DNA of 64,000 nt, from assembly GCA_020636955.1 (NCBI GenBank), contig JACJWY010000007.1:1-64000 (forward strand), given 5' to 3'. A program made the translations under genes and the position numbers. The DNA is from Thermoleophilales bacterium. Its GTDB lineage: Bacteria > Actinomycetota > Thermoleophilia > Solirubrobacterales > 70-9. Below the pieces are notes generated by a model, which was not told the origin of the DNA, ran no database searches, and saw nothing but the letters and a program-made list of their open reading frames with translations. Shown here piece after piece: positions 48,996-57,033 of the stretch. The number at the start of each line of letters is the position of its first letter. The stretch's first letter is position 1.

Positions 48996-49001
48996 TGACT
49001 G

Positions 49002-49406
49002 ATGCGTCGCTCCAATCAGCGCCGGGATGCGGTTTTCGCCTGTTACCAGCAGGAAGTCACCGACCGGCCCCTTTCCGTTCTCCTCGCCGAAGCGAAGCCG
49101 TTCACCGTGGAGCTGGCGGAAGGGGTGGAGGATCATCGCGATCAGCTCGACGAGACCATCGCCGGTTATGCCAAGGGCTGGGATTTGAGACGGATCGCCC
49201 CCCTGGAGAAGAACATCATGCGGGTCGCGCTCTACGAGATGAACTTCCGGGAAGACGTGCCTTTTGAAGTGGCGATTGATGAAGCGGTCGAGACCGCGAA
49301 AAAATTCTGCGGTGCGGAAGCGCCCGGCTTCGTCAACGGAATTCTCGGGGCCGCCGCCCGGGACATGAAGACTGATGCCGGCGAGAGCAACGGAGAAGCA
49401 GCGTGA
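49002..49406 (+). CDS. nusB: Transcription antitermination factor NusB
   Basis: 134-residue all-helical RNA-binding protein acting with NusE (S10) at boxA in rRNA antitermination. It starts RRSNQRRDAVFACYQQEV (Arg-rich motif for boxA RNA), continues with LEKNIMRVALYEMNFREDVPFEVAIDEAVETAKKFCGAEAPGFVNGILGAAARD, the NusB signature. It heads the operon nusB-xseB-like-ispA-dxs, with GTGA overlap to the next small gene. Confidence 0.93.
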   Translation: MRRSNQRRDAVFACYQQEVTDRPLSVLLAEAKPFTVELAEGVEDHRDQLDETIAGYAKGWDLRRIAPLEKNIMRVALYEMNFREDVPFEVAIDEAVETAKKFCGAEAPGFVNGILGAAARDMKTDAGESNGEAA

Positions 49407-49576
49407 GTCGACTTGAGGAAATTCGCGACCGTCTCGAGGAGATCACCCTGGCGCTCGGGTCCGGAGATGTGTCGGATTCCGCCGCGGCCGAACTAGCCGG
49501 CGAGGCGGCGAAGCTGACGGCGGAAGCGGCGAACGAAGCCGCGGCGTCGGTCGAGCGGGCCGACCGGCAGGGCTGA
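49403..49576 (+). CDS. XseB-like small protein
   Basis: 57-residue helical protein starting GTG (overlapping the nusB stop): SRLEEIRDRLEEITLALGSGD, then SAAAELAGEAAKLTAEAANEAAASVERADRQG. The heptad pattern and the LEEI...LxSG motif resemble the small subunit of exodeoxyribonuclease VII (usually 60-80 residues), and the position between nusB and ispA is where xseB often lies. No xseA is present in the window and the XseB core is weak, so this may be a relict or an unrelated coiled-coil protein. Confidence 0.55.
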   Translation: MSRLEEIRDRLEEITLALGSGDVSDSAAAELAGEAAKLTAEAANEAAASVERADRQG

Positions 49577-49612
49577 ACCCGTGGAGACCCGAGAGCCGGA
49601 CGGCGGCAGGCC

Positions 49613-50491
49613 TTGAGCTACCCGGAAGAACTTCGGCAGATCGTTGATCGCCACCTGGAAACCGTCCGATTCAGTCACGGGACGGGACCGGACGGTGCCG
49701 ACACCACGGGCCTGGACGAGGCGATGCGCTATTCGCTACTCGCCGGCGGCAAGCGGATCCGCCCAGTGCTATGCCTGGCAACCGCCCGGGCAATCGGACG
49801 ACCGCTTGAGGATTTTCTCGATGCAGCTGCCGCCCTCGAGATGATTCACACCTACTCGCTTGTCCACGACGACCTGCCAGCGATGGACGACGACGATCTG
49901 CGCCGCGGCAAGCCTACCTCGCATGTGAAGTACGGGGAAGCGGTGGCGATTCTCGCGGGAGACGGACTTTTTGCGGAAGCGATCGGGGCGCTGAGTGCCG
50001 CTCCGGCTCCGGCGGAGAGGGTGCTGGAAGCGGTCAGTCTGCTGTGCGCCGCGACCGGTGTCGAAGGCATGGTCGGCGGCCAATACATAGACGTTTCCGC
50101 TCCTACCCTCGACGCGGAAGGCCTACGGCACCTTCATTCGCTGAAGACCGGGAGGCTGATTCGGGCCAGCGTCGAGGTAACGCTTGCCCTCGGGGGGCTG
50201 GATGAAGGAGAACGGGAGCCCTACCGCCGGTTTGCCACCCTGATCGGGCTTCTCTTCCAGATCGTCGACGACATTCTCGACGTGACCGGCAGCGACGAAG
50301 AACTCGGCAAGCCCCGTGGAAGCGACGAACGTCACGGGAAGTTCACATATGTCAGCCTGTACGGACTGGATCGAGCCCGATCGTTTGCCACCGAATCCCA
50401 CGAAGAGGCTCTCGCGGCGCTGGCCGGCGCCGGCGGAGAAACAGATGACCTCAGGCGAATCGCCGACTACATTTATTCGAGAGAACAGTGA
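49613..50491 (+). CDS. ispA: Polyprenyl (farnesyl/geranylgeranyl) diphosphate synthase
   Basis: 292-residue trans-isoprenyl diphosphate synthase. The first Asp-rich motif is HDDLPAMDDDDLRRGKPTSH near 88-107 (DDxxxxD form typical of bacterial FPP synthases) and the second is QIVDDILDVTG near 218-228. LAGGKRIRPVLCLA supplies the conserved KRxRP. It condenses IPP with allylic diphosphates to C15 or C20; chain length cannot be fixed by eye. TTG start 36 nt after the XseB-like gene; GTGA overlap with dxs places both in one isoprenoid operon. Confidence 0.92.
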   Translation: MSYPEELRQIVDRHLETVRFSHGTGPDGADTTGLDEAMRYSLLAGGKRIRPVLCLATARAIGRPLEDFLDAAAALEMIHTYSLVHDDLPAMDDDDLRRGKPTSHVKYGEAVAILAGDGLFAEAIGALSAAPAPAERVLEAVSLLCAATGVEGMVGGQYIDVSAPTLDAEGLRHLHSLKTGRLIRASVEVTLALGGLDEGEREPYRRFATLIGLLFQIVDDILDVTGSDEELGKPRGSDERHGKFTYVSLYGLDRARSFATESHEEALAALAGAGGETDDLRRIADYIYSREQ

Positions 50492-52512
50492 ACGACGCAA
50501 ATGACGACAGGACGCCGCTGCTCCCGGGCATCGATTCGCCTTCCGACCTGAAGGGGCTGAGCGACGAGCAGCTTCAACAGGTGGCCGACGAGACCCGCGC
50601 CTACATAATCGATGTAATCGGCGAAATCGGCGGTCATTTCGGGGCCAATCTCGGAACCTGCGAAATCGCCGTCGCCCTGCATAGCCTGCTCGAGTCCCCC
50701 CGCGACAAGATCCTCTGGGATGTCGGTCACCAGGCTTACCCGCACAAGGTCCTGACCGGGCGTCGGGAGGGGCTGCCGTCCATCAGGCAATACGAGGGGC
50801 TCGCGCCGTTCTGCTCGATTCCCGAATCCGAGCACGACATCATGGGAGCCGGCCACGCTTCCACTTCTATTTCGTACGCGGTAGGTCTCAAGGAAGCGAT
50901 GCGAAAAGGAATTGGAGAGGACGGCAAAGTGGTGGCGGTGATCGGAGATGGCGCCCTGACCGGCGGTGTTGCCTACGAGGCAATGCATGCGGCCGGCGGG
51001 TACCAGACCCCGATGGTGATCCTGCTCAACGACAACGGGATGTCGATCTCGCCAAACGTCGGTGCCCTGTCCAGCTATTTCCAGCGGGCCCGACTGAAGC
51101 CCGGCCTGTTCCATGCCCGGGAAGAAGTCGAGGATCGCCTGACCAAATTGCCCCTCGGTCTGGGCAAACGGATCGAAAGGCTGGGGCCGGAGCTGAAGTC
51201 GGCGATCAAGGCCTACTGGGCGCCCGGGCTGCTTTTCGAGGAACTCGACCTGGCCTATATGGGAGTGATCGATGGCCATGATGTCGGTGCGATGCGTCGT
51301 GCCCTGACCGAAGCCTTCGCGGCCGACCGGCCCGTGGTGGTCCATGTTCACACTGTGAAGGGCCGCGGATTTGCCCCGGCCGAAGAGGGCGGCCTCGCCG
51401 GAATGGAGAAGTGGCATGCGGCCAAGCCTGGCTCGATCGTCGACGGGGCCCCGGCGGAGTTGAAGCCGAAGCTGGTGCCGGTGCAGGAGTCGGATGCGCC
51501 GGCCTCGATCGCTCCGGAAATACTCGAAAAGCCCGACCCGAAGTCGGCGCCGCCGCAGTACACGCAGGTCTTCGCCGATGCACTTGTGTCTGAGGCCGGG
51601 CGCGACCCGAGAGTGATCGGCATCACGGCCGCGATGGCTGGCGGAGCGGGTTTGCAGCGCCTGGCCGACGAGCGGCCCGACCAGTACTACGACGTCGGCA
51701 TCGCCGAACAGAATGCGGTCCTGATGGCCAGCGGAATCGCCCTTCAGGGTGGCAAGCCGGTATGCGGGATCTACTCGACCTTCCTGCAGCGTGCCTACGA
51801 TCAGATTGTCCACGACGTCTGCCTGCAGAGCCTCGACGTGACCTTTGCGATGGACCGGGCCGGACTGGTCGGCGATGACGGACCGACCCATCACGGGGCG
51901 TTCGACATCGCCTATTTCCGTTCCTTGCCGAATGTCGTGGCGATGGCTCCCAGGGACGAGGCGATGCTAGTCCACATGCTGCATACGGCGATCGAACATC
52001 ACGGACCGGCCGCTCTCAGATATCCCCGAGGTGCCGCGGTCGGGGTCGAAATTCCCGAGCAACCGGTTCCGGTCCCGATCGGAACCGGGGAGACCTTGCA
52101 GAACGGCGAAAGGGTGGCCCTGCTCGGTTACGGATCCGGGGTCGGCGTGGCCCTTGACGCCGCCGGTCTGCTGGAAGATGAGGCAGTCCTGAAGCCGACC
52201 GTGGCCGACGCGAGGTTCGTCAAACCCCTCGATACCGAACTGGTCGAGCGTCTCGCGGTCAGCCACGACCTGATCGTCACTATCGAGGAAGGGGTTCTGC
52301 AGGGGGGATTCGGCTCCGCCGTGATCGAACACCTCGAGGACAACTTCGAAAACCCGGGCGAGCGGGCCAGGGTACTCAGGGTCGGATTGCCCGACCGGTT
52401 CGTCACCCATGGCAAGCCCGAACTCCTCCACGAGGAAGTCGGGTTCACGGCGGAAGCGGTGGCGGACAAGGTCCGGGCTGCCGTCGAGTCAGGACTCGCG
52501 CCGCGGCACTGA
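50488..52512 (+). CDS. dxs: 1-deoxy-D-xylulose-5-phosphate synthase
   Basis: 674-residue TPP-dependent transketolase-like enzyme for the first step of the MEP isoprenoid pathway (pyruvate + glyceraldehyde-3-phosphate). Features are GHFGANLGTCEIAVALH, DVGHQAYPHKVLTGR, the TPP/Mg motif GDGALTGGVAYEAMHAAG...NDNGMSISPNVG and the second-half DRAGLVGDDGPTHHGAFDIAY. It ends with the transketolase C domain (VEEGVLQGGFGSAV-type IEEGVLQGGFGSA). Length is slightly above the usual ~630. GTG start overlapping ispA. It feeds IPP/DMAPP to the adjacent synthase. Confidence 0.96.
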   Translation: MNDANDDRTPLLPGIDSPSDLKGLSDEQLQQVADETRAYIIDVIGEIGGHFGANLGTCEIAVALHSLLESPRDKILWDVGHQAYPHKVLTGRREGLPSIRQYEGLAPFCSIPESEHDIMGAGHASTSISYAVGLKEAMRKGIGEDGKVVAVIGDGALTGGVAYEAMHAAGGYQTPMVILLNDNGMSISPNVGALSSYFQRARLKPGLFHAREEVEDRLTKLPLGLGKRIERLGPELKSAIKAYWAPGLLFEELDLAYMGVIDGHDVGAMRRALTEAFAADRPVVVHVHTVKGRGFAPAEEGGLAGMEKWHAAKPGSIVDGAPAELKPKLVPVQESDAPASIAPEILEKPDPKSAPPQYTQVFADALVSEAGRDPRVIGITAAMAGGAGLQRLADERPDQYYDVGIAEQNAVLMASGIALQGGKPVCGIYSTFLQRAYDQIVHDVCLQSLDVTFAMDRAGLVGDDGPTHHGAFDIAYFRSLPNVVAMAPRDEAMLVHMLHTAIEHHGPAALRYPRGAAVGVEIPEQPVPVPIGTGETLQNGERVALLGYGSGVGVALDAAGLLEDEAVLKPTVADARFVKPLDTELVERLAVSHDLIVTIEEGVLQGGFGSAVIEHLEDNFENPGERARVLRVGLPDRFVTHGKPELLHEEVGFTAEAVADKVRAAVESGLAPRH

Positions 52513-52518
52513 ATCAGC

Positions 52519-54645
52519 TCAGATGTGAACTGAGACGACCCGGAGAACGTCGGCGCCGTACTTCTCCATGAAGGCCGGGCCGACTCCGGAGATCCCCATC
52601 AACGAGTGTTCGTCCAGCGGTTTGACCGTCGCGATCGCGGTCAGGGTGCGGTTTGAGGCAACGTGAAAGGCTGGGCGATCACCCGCCGCCTCCAGCCGCC
52701 AGCGCCGGAGCTCTTCGTAAAGCGGTTCATCCTGCGGGGCCAGCTCGGGCGGCGGCTGCGAAGTCTTGCGGGGACCGGACCTGGGCCGGACGATTTCGAT
52801 CGAATCGGGATCCGGAAGCCACTGGATCGGGTCACATATGTCGCAGCAGCGCCCGGTCGGTGCGCCGGGTCCCCGGTCGCCGAAATGGTCGAGCAATTGC
52901 CGTCGGCGGCAGGTGGTCGAGAAGCTGAAGGACTCGACTGCCCGGTAGGCGACCCAGCCACGATCCTCCGCGACCCTGCAGGCCGCCCGGACCGGGGCCT
53001 GGCCGGTTTCCGGGCCCGGTGTGACAAGCAGGCGCCCGCCAGCTGCCGGCTCAACCCGTAGTGCGCCTGACCGTTCCCCGACCGCCAACCGGATCCTCTC
53101 GGCGTCCGATCGAGGTGCCTCGATCGTCACCGAGCCGGGGCTTCCATCCGCCTGGTGACCGGCTGAGCGGCGGATGTCATCCACGTATGAAAGGACTTCG
53201 GCCGGGTCCACGCGGCGCTGTTCGTTGAACCTGACCAGCCGGCCAAGGTCGGCACGCATCGCAAGTAGAACCGCCCGCGCGGGCTGCCCGTCCCGCCCGG
53301 CGCGCCCGGCCTCCTGGTAGTAGGCCTCAACGCTGGAAGGGATCGCCCAGTGCCAGACCGACCTCACGTCGGCCTTGTCGATCCCCATCCCGAAGGCATT
53401 GGTCGCCACCACTACTTCGGCGTCCCCGTCCATGAACCGGACCTGGGCCGAGGCCCTCTCGTCGGGAGCCATCCCGGCGTGGTAGCCGACCGCGGAAATG
53501 CCCTCGGCCTGGAGATCCCCGGCCACCTCTTCGGTGCTCTTGCGGGTGCCGCAGTAGACGATTGCCGGCCGGTTCGCCGGATCGGAAAGGCCAAGCCGGA
53601 GGAGCGCCTGCTTGCGGGCCTTCGACCCCTTGCCTTCGAGCGCGATCGTGTCGAAACTGAGGTTTGGCCGGTCGAAACCCGAGTGGATCTCGACTGGCTC
53701 GTTCATGCCCATCCGGTCGGCGATTTCCGCGACAACCTGGGGCGTTGCCGTCGCGGTCAGGGCCATCACCGGCGGCCGGCCAAGTCGTTCGGCGATTCCT
53801 GGTAGCCGCAGGTAATCGGGACGGAAATCGTGTCCCCATTCGGAAAGGCAATGGGCTTCGTCGATCGCCAGCAGGTCGATCTCCCGGGAACCGATCAGAT
53901 CGAGGAAGGCAGCCGAACCGAATCGTTCGGGTGAGCAGTAAGCGATCCTGGCGGTGCCGTCCTGAACTGCCTGCCAGGAAGCTGCTGATTCCTCGGCTGA
54001 AAGACCGGAGGCGAACATCACGGCCGGGTGCCCGTCGGATTTCAGACGTTTGATCTGGTCTGCCATCAGGGCGATGAGGGGACTGACAACCAGGGTGAGG
54101 GACGGCGAGGCGAGTCCGGGCAGCTGATAGCAAAGGCTCTTGCCACCGCCGGTCGGCATCACGATCAGGCAGTCACGGCCAGCCAGGGCAGCGGCCACGG
54201 CGTCCCGCTGGCCGGGGCGAAACCCGTCGTACCCCATGTGGGCGAGCAGCCGGTCGGGATCGGCGTCGCCCTCAAATACCCGGGCCTGGACTGCATCGGC
54301 CAGGTCCATGCCCTCCAGACCCTGAAGAGCAAGGGCCGCTTCTTCCTGCTCGTCGGCGATCAGGACTGTCTGGCCTGCGGCCTCGGCGGGGGTAAGTTGT
54401 CGCCCGGCCGTTTCGCCGGGTGGATTATCCGGCCGGGCCGAAACGAGGGCAGCGATCCGGCCGGTCAGGGTCCGCGACCCGGCCTGGGCATCCGGGTCGA
54501 GGCCCCGCCAGGCCGCTCGCAACTGCTCCAGGCGATCATCGATCAAACGTTCGCGAACCCCCGCCTCCGCCTCAAGTTCGAGCTCGCCGATCAGACCGAA
54601 GGCCTCGGTTTCGAAATCGGCAGATGTGAGCGTGGGTTGGGGCAC
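52519..54645 (-). CDS. recQ: RecQ-family ATP-dependent DNA helicase
   Basis: 708-residue 3'-5' helicase. An unusual ~120-residue N-terminal extension (helical, containing LRAAWRGLDPDAQAG) precedes the helicase core. The core has motif 0/I HMGYDGFRPGQRDAV and MPTGGGKSLCYQLP, motif II IDEAHCLSEWGHDFRPDY, motif III TATATP and motif VI QEAGRAGRDGQPARA. The Zn-binding region keeps four Cys (TCRRRQLLDHFGD...CCDICD), followed by an HRDC domain (LYEELRRWRLEAAGDRPAFHVASNRTL) ending MGISGVGPAFMEKYG. GTG start at 54645 is supported by a TAGTCT box 6 nt upstream. It acts in recombination repair. Confidence 0.93.
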   Translation of the reverse strand: MPQPTLTSADFETEAFGLIGELELEAEAGVRERLIDDRLEQLRAAWRGLDPDAQAGSRTLTGRIAALVSARPDNPPGETAGRQLTPAEAAGQTVLIADEQEEAALALQGLEGMDLADAVQARVFEGDADPDRLLAHMGYDGFRPGQRDAVAAALAGRDCLIVMPTGGGKSLCYQLPGLASPSLTLVVSPLIALMADQIKRLKSDGHPAVMFASGLSAEESAASWQAVQDGTARIAYCSPERFGSAAFLDLIGSREIDLLAIDEAHCLSEWGHDFRPDYLRLPGIAERLGRPPVMALTATATPQVVAEIADRMGMNEPVEIHSGFDRPNLSFDTIALEGKGSKARKQALLRLGLSDPANRPAIVYCGTRKSTEEVAGDLQAEGISAVGYHAGMAPDERASAQVRFMDGDAEVVVATNAFGMGIDKADVRSVWHWAIPSSVEAYYQEAGRAGRDGQPARAVLLAMRADLGRLVRFNEQRRVDPAEVLSYVDDIRRSAGHQADGSPGSVTIEAPRSDAERIRLAVGERSGALRVEPAAGGRLLVTPGPETGQAPVRAACRVAEDRGWVAYRAVESFSFSTTCRRRQLLDHFGDRGPGAPTGRCCDICDPIQWLPDPDSIEIVRPRSGPRKTSQPPPELAPQDEPLYEELRRWRLEAAGDRPAFHVASNRTLTAIATVKPLDEHSLMGISGVGPAFMEKYGADVLRVVSVHI

Positions 54646-54651
54646 CGGTCC

Positions 54652-54657
54652 AGACTA
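54652..54657 (-). promoter_or_regulatory. -10 box TAGTCT, leaderless type
   Basis: Minus-strand TAGTCT ends 6 nt before the recQ GTG. Confidence 0.5.
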
Positions 54658-54706
54658 GAGACAGCATCTGACGCCCGGATCTCGCCCCCCGAAAGCCTGC
54701 AAAGGT

Positions 54707-54735
54707 AAGAGCCCCGCTGGGAGGGCGGGGCTCTT
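54707..54735 (-). terminator. Hairpin terminator between membrane-protein gene and recQ
   Basis: Perfect 11-bp stem AAGAGCCCCGC / GCGGGGCTCTT with a 7-nt loop. It lies 75 nt downstream of the SPW-like gene's stop and upstream of the recQ promoter, so it insulates recQ. Confidence 0.75.
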
Positions 54736-54809
54736 GGTGTTACTTAGGGAGGAGAGAGATTCAATGATCTCTATATGTGTTTTTGATCGATGGGAGGTCG
54801 GTGGGCTCT

Positions 54810-55169
54810 CTATGCGCCGCGGGCGCTGTACCGCGTTGAAACGGTAAGTGCCAAGTGAGCGGCGCCGAACCCGACCAGGAAGATTGTGGTCATTGGATCC
54901 TGTCCGGAAAGGCCGGAAAGAATGCCGATGGCAAAGATCGCGATGCCGAGCGCCCAGTCGAAACCGGACTGAGCCGTCAGTGAGAGCGGCCTCGCCGGAC
55001 TGGAACCCGCAAGGGAAACGCCCATGAGCGATGCACCGAGGAAGAAGGTCAGAAAACCGATTCCCGGGCTGAAGGTCAGGAGGTACGGAACTATCATCAA
55101 GAGCGGCGCGGTGGCCAGCACGAGGGCGTTGTGGACGCTGAGTTCTATGGGTCTCGTAGTCATCGACAT
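54810..55169 (-). CDS. Small integral membrane protein (SPW-repeat-like)
   Basis: 119-residue protein with four hydrophobic segments arranged as two similar halves (NALVLATAPLLMIVPYLLTFSPG / FLTFFLGASLMGVSLAG and GFDWALGIAIFAIGILSGLSGQDP / TIFLVGFGAAHLALTVS). The pattern resembles SPW-repeat membrane proteins. Function is unknown. ATG at 55169 is preferred over 55163 and 55199 because AGGAG lies 5 nt upstream. The spacer to recQ carries an AT-rich tract and a small AGAGAT hairpin besides the terminator. Confidence 0.6.
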   Translation of the reverse strand: MSMTTRPIELSVHNALVLATAPLLMIVPYLLTFSPGIGFLTFFLGASLMGVSLAGSSPARPLSLTAQSGFDWALGIAIFAIGILSGLSGQDPMTTIFLVGFGAAHLALTVSTRYSARGA

Positions 55170-55306
55170 CGTTCTCCTGAAGTCAAGGTAGAGGTCCACT
55201 TACTTTTCGTGTGTGAGTCGGGTCACAGTTGACACGAAGTCATGTCGCACGATTCGCGGATCGCGAAGGCAGCGGTTTCACGGCGGTCGCCGCAGGCCCC
55301 GGCCGG

Positions 55307-55312
55307 TACGGT
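55307..55312 (+). promoter_or_regulatory. -10 box TACGGT
   Basis: TACGGT ends 10 nt before the ATG at 55323 and favours that tlyA start over the in-frame ATG at 55242. Confidence 0.45.
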
Positions 55313-55322
55313 TTCCCGGACC

Positions 55323-56147
55323 ATGGCCAAGCGATCACGACTGGACCTGCTGCTCGCCGAGCGTGGCCTGTTCACATCCCGAACTGCGGCAGCCCGGGCG
55401 ATCCGGGCCGGTCAGATCAAGCTGGGAAAGGACGGGCCGATCGCGCTTCGCCCCAGCCAGGAAGTCGCCCTCGACCAGGAGGTGGAGGTTCTGGAGGGGC
55501 AGAAATATGTCTCGCGTGGAGGCACCAAGCTTGAGAACGGGCTCGACTCACTGGACCTGGAGGTCGAGGACAAGCTCTGCCTGGATGTCGGGGCATCAAC
55601 CGGAGGATTCACCGATTGCCTGCTTCAGCGTGGGGCAAGACATGTGATTTCCCTCGACGTGGCATACGGGCAGATCGACGCGTCGATCCGGGCCCGGCCG
55701 GAGGTAACCGTGATCGAGCGGCTGAATGCCCGCGACCTGTTGCCTTCGGATCTCGAATACCGGCCCGAGCTGGCGGTGATCGATGTCTCCTTTATTTCCC
55801 TGGTCAAGGTGTTGCCCGCGGTGGAGAAAGTGATGGCTGACGAGGCGACCGTCCTGGCAATGGTCAAGCCACAATTCGAGCTTGGTCGCGCGCGGGTCGG
55901 CCGGGGAGGAGTGGTCCGCAACCAGGACGATCGCCGCGAAGCGGTCGAGCAGGTCGCCGATTTCGCATCGGGACTGGGTTTCAGCCTGGACGGAATCGCC
56001 CCTACCCGGCTGCCGGGGCCGAAAGGGAACCTTGAGACCTTCATCCAGCTCGGCAAGACACGCAGCGGCAGGGAAGGGGAAGGATCGCCCGGCCGGGGCC
56101 GAGGGGCTGACAGCGGGGCCGCTCTCTGCGAAGGTGTCGATCTGTGA
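55323..56147 (+). CDS. tlyA: TlyA family rRNA (cytidine-2'-O)-methyltransferase
   Basis: 274-residue methyltransferase modifying C1409 of 16S and C1920 of 23S rRNA (loss confers capreomycin resistance in mycobacteria). The N-terminal S4 domain runs from KRSRLDLLLAERGLFTSRTAAARAIRAG to YVSRGGTKL; the FtsJ-like domain has CLDVGASTGGFTDCLLQ (SAM), DVAYGQIDASIR, AVIDVSFISLVKVLPAV and VKPQFE. The catalytic K-D-K-E type residues are kept. The C-terminus carries an extra Gly/Arg-rich tail (~25 residues). It overlaps nadK (GTGA), forming the tlyA-nadK-recN cluster common to Gram-positive bacteria. Confidence 0.95.
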   Translation: MAKRSRLDLLLAERGLFTSRTAAARAIRAGQIKLGKDGPIALRPSQEVALDQEVEVLEGQKYVSRGGTKLENGLDSLDLEVEDKLCLDVGASTGGFTDCLLQRGARHVISLDVAYGQIDASIRARPEVTVIERLNARDLLPSDLEYRPELAVIDVSFISLVKVLPAVEKVMADEATVLAMVKPQFELGRARVGRGGVVRNQDDRREAVEQVADFASGLGFSLDGIAPTRLPGPKGNLETFIQLGKTRSGREGEGSPGRGRGADSGAALCEGVDL

Positions 56148-56947
56148 GTCGGCCCACCGCAATCCTCTTCACCCATTCGCATGCCGCCGGTATGGAGCGG
56201 GCGGTGGAAGTTGCCCATGCCGCGGCCGAACGGCACGGCTGGGATCTCGTGCCGAGCAGGGAAGCGGAAGGGCATCGGCCCTCGCTTTTCGTCGTGCTCG
56301 GCGGTGACGGGACGATCCTACACGCGCTCCGCGCCTCACTGGACGGCCGGGTACCGGTCTTCGGGATCAACTTCGGGCGGGTGGGATTCCTCGCCGGGGT
56401 GGAAGCCGACCAGATCGAACTAGGGCTTGACCGGGCCTTCGCCGGCGAATACGAGGTACTTGATCTTCCGGGGCTCTCGATCACCGCCAACGCGGAGACC
56501 CATATCGCTCTGAATGACGCCAGCTTCAGTCGACGGCCGAGGGGCGGGGTGGCCGAGCTGAGCTACCGCATCGCCGGCGAAGAGGTGGGGCATGTGCGTT
56601 GCGACGGGCTGGTGGCATCCACCGCGACCGGCTCGACCGGCTACAACCTCGCCAACCACGGACCGATCCTCGCCTGGGGTGTGGCCGGTTACGTGGTCAG
56701 CTACATCGCGCCCCATACCCTCACGGCGAGGGCACTCGTGGTGGCTCCGGGAGACGTGCTCCACGTCATGAACCACCGCAGCCGGGATGGAGTCGACATC
56801 GCCGTGGACGGGGTCCAGATTGGCGAACTCAGTCCGGGTGCCGAAGCAGAGGTCAGCTACCTGCCGGATCTCGCCAGCCTGGCCCAGCTGCCCGGCTCGA
56901 ACTTCTATCACCGGATCCGCGAAAAGTTCGGGCACCTGGCGGTCTGA
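56144..56947 (+). CDS. nadK: NAD kinase
   Basis: 267-residue ATP/polyphosphate-dependent NAD+ kinase, sole source of NADP+. The catalytic motif VVLGGDGTILHAL is near 46-58, followed by FGINFGRVGFLAG, the central NDASFSRRPRGG (variant of NExxI) and GLVASTATGSTGYNLANHGPI, then VDGVQIGEL. Slightly shorter than the actinobacterial average (~290-300) mainly at the N-terminus. GTG start overlaps tlyA; recN follows after an 86-nt spacer with an SOS box. Confidence 0.95.
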   Translation: MSRPTAILFTHSHAAGMERAVEVAHAAAERHGWDLVPSREAEGHRPSLFVVLGGDGTILHALRASLDGRVPVFGINFGRVGFLAGVEADQIELGLDRAFAGEYEVLDLPGLSITANAETHIALNDASFSRRPRGGVAELSYRIAGEEVGHVRCDGLVASTATGSTGYNLANHGPILAWGVAGYVVSYIAPHTLTARALVVAPGDVLHVMNHRSRDGVDIAVDGVQIGELSPGAEAEVSYLPDLASLAQLPGSNFYHRIREKFGHLAV

Positions 56948-56990
56948 GCGACCGTCATCGCGGGCCATAGCCTGACCGGGCCCGGCCAGG

Positions 56991-57004
56991 CGAACATCTG
57001 TTCG
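56991..57004. promoter_or_regulatory. LexA-type SOS box before recN
   Basis: CGAACATCTGTTCG is a perfect CGAAC-N4-GTTCG dyad, the Gram-positive/actinobacterial LexA consensus. It ends 29 bp before the recN ATG. recN is a classical SOS gene, which makes a real LexA site likely. Confidence 0.8.
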
Positions 57005-57033
57005 TCCGACGGCGTCGTTACAAGTTTGTTCAG

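Noticed and set aside
48764..49136. Minus-strand ORFs containing VGRIS...NPTR-type repeats
   Set aside because: They are translations of the intergenic palindromes; the same artefact appears at 29398-29614.
54755..54785. Small hairpin AGAGAT/ATCTCT followed by a T-rich tract
   Set aside because: Only 6 bp of A/T-rich stem and no plus-strand gene upstream; too weak to call a terminator.
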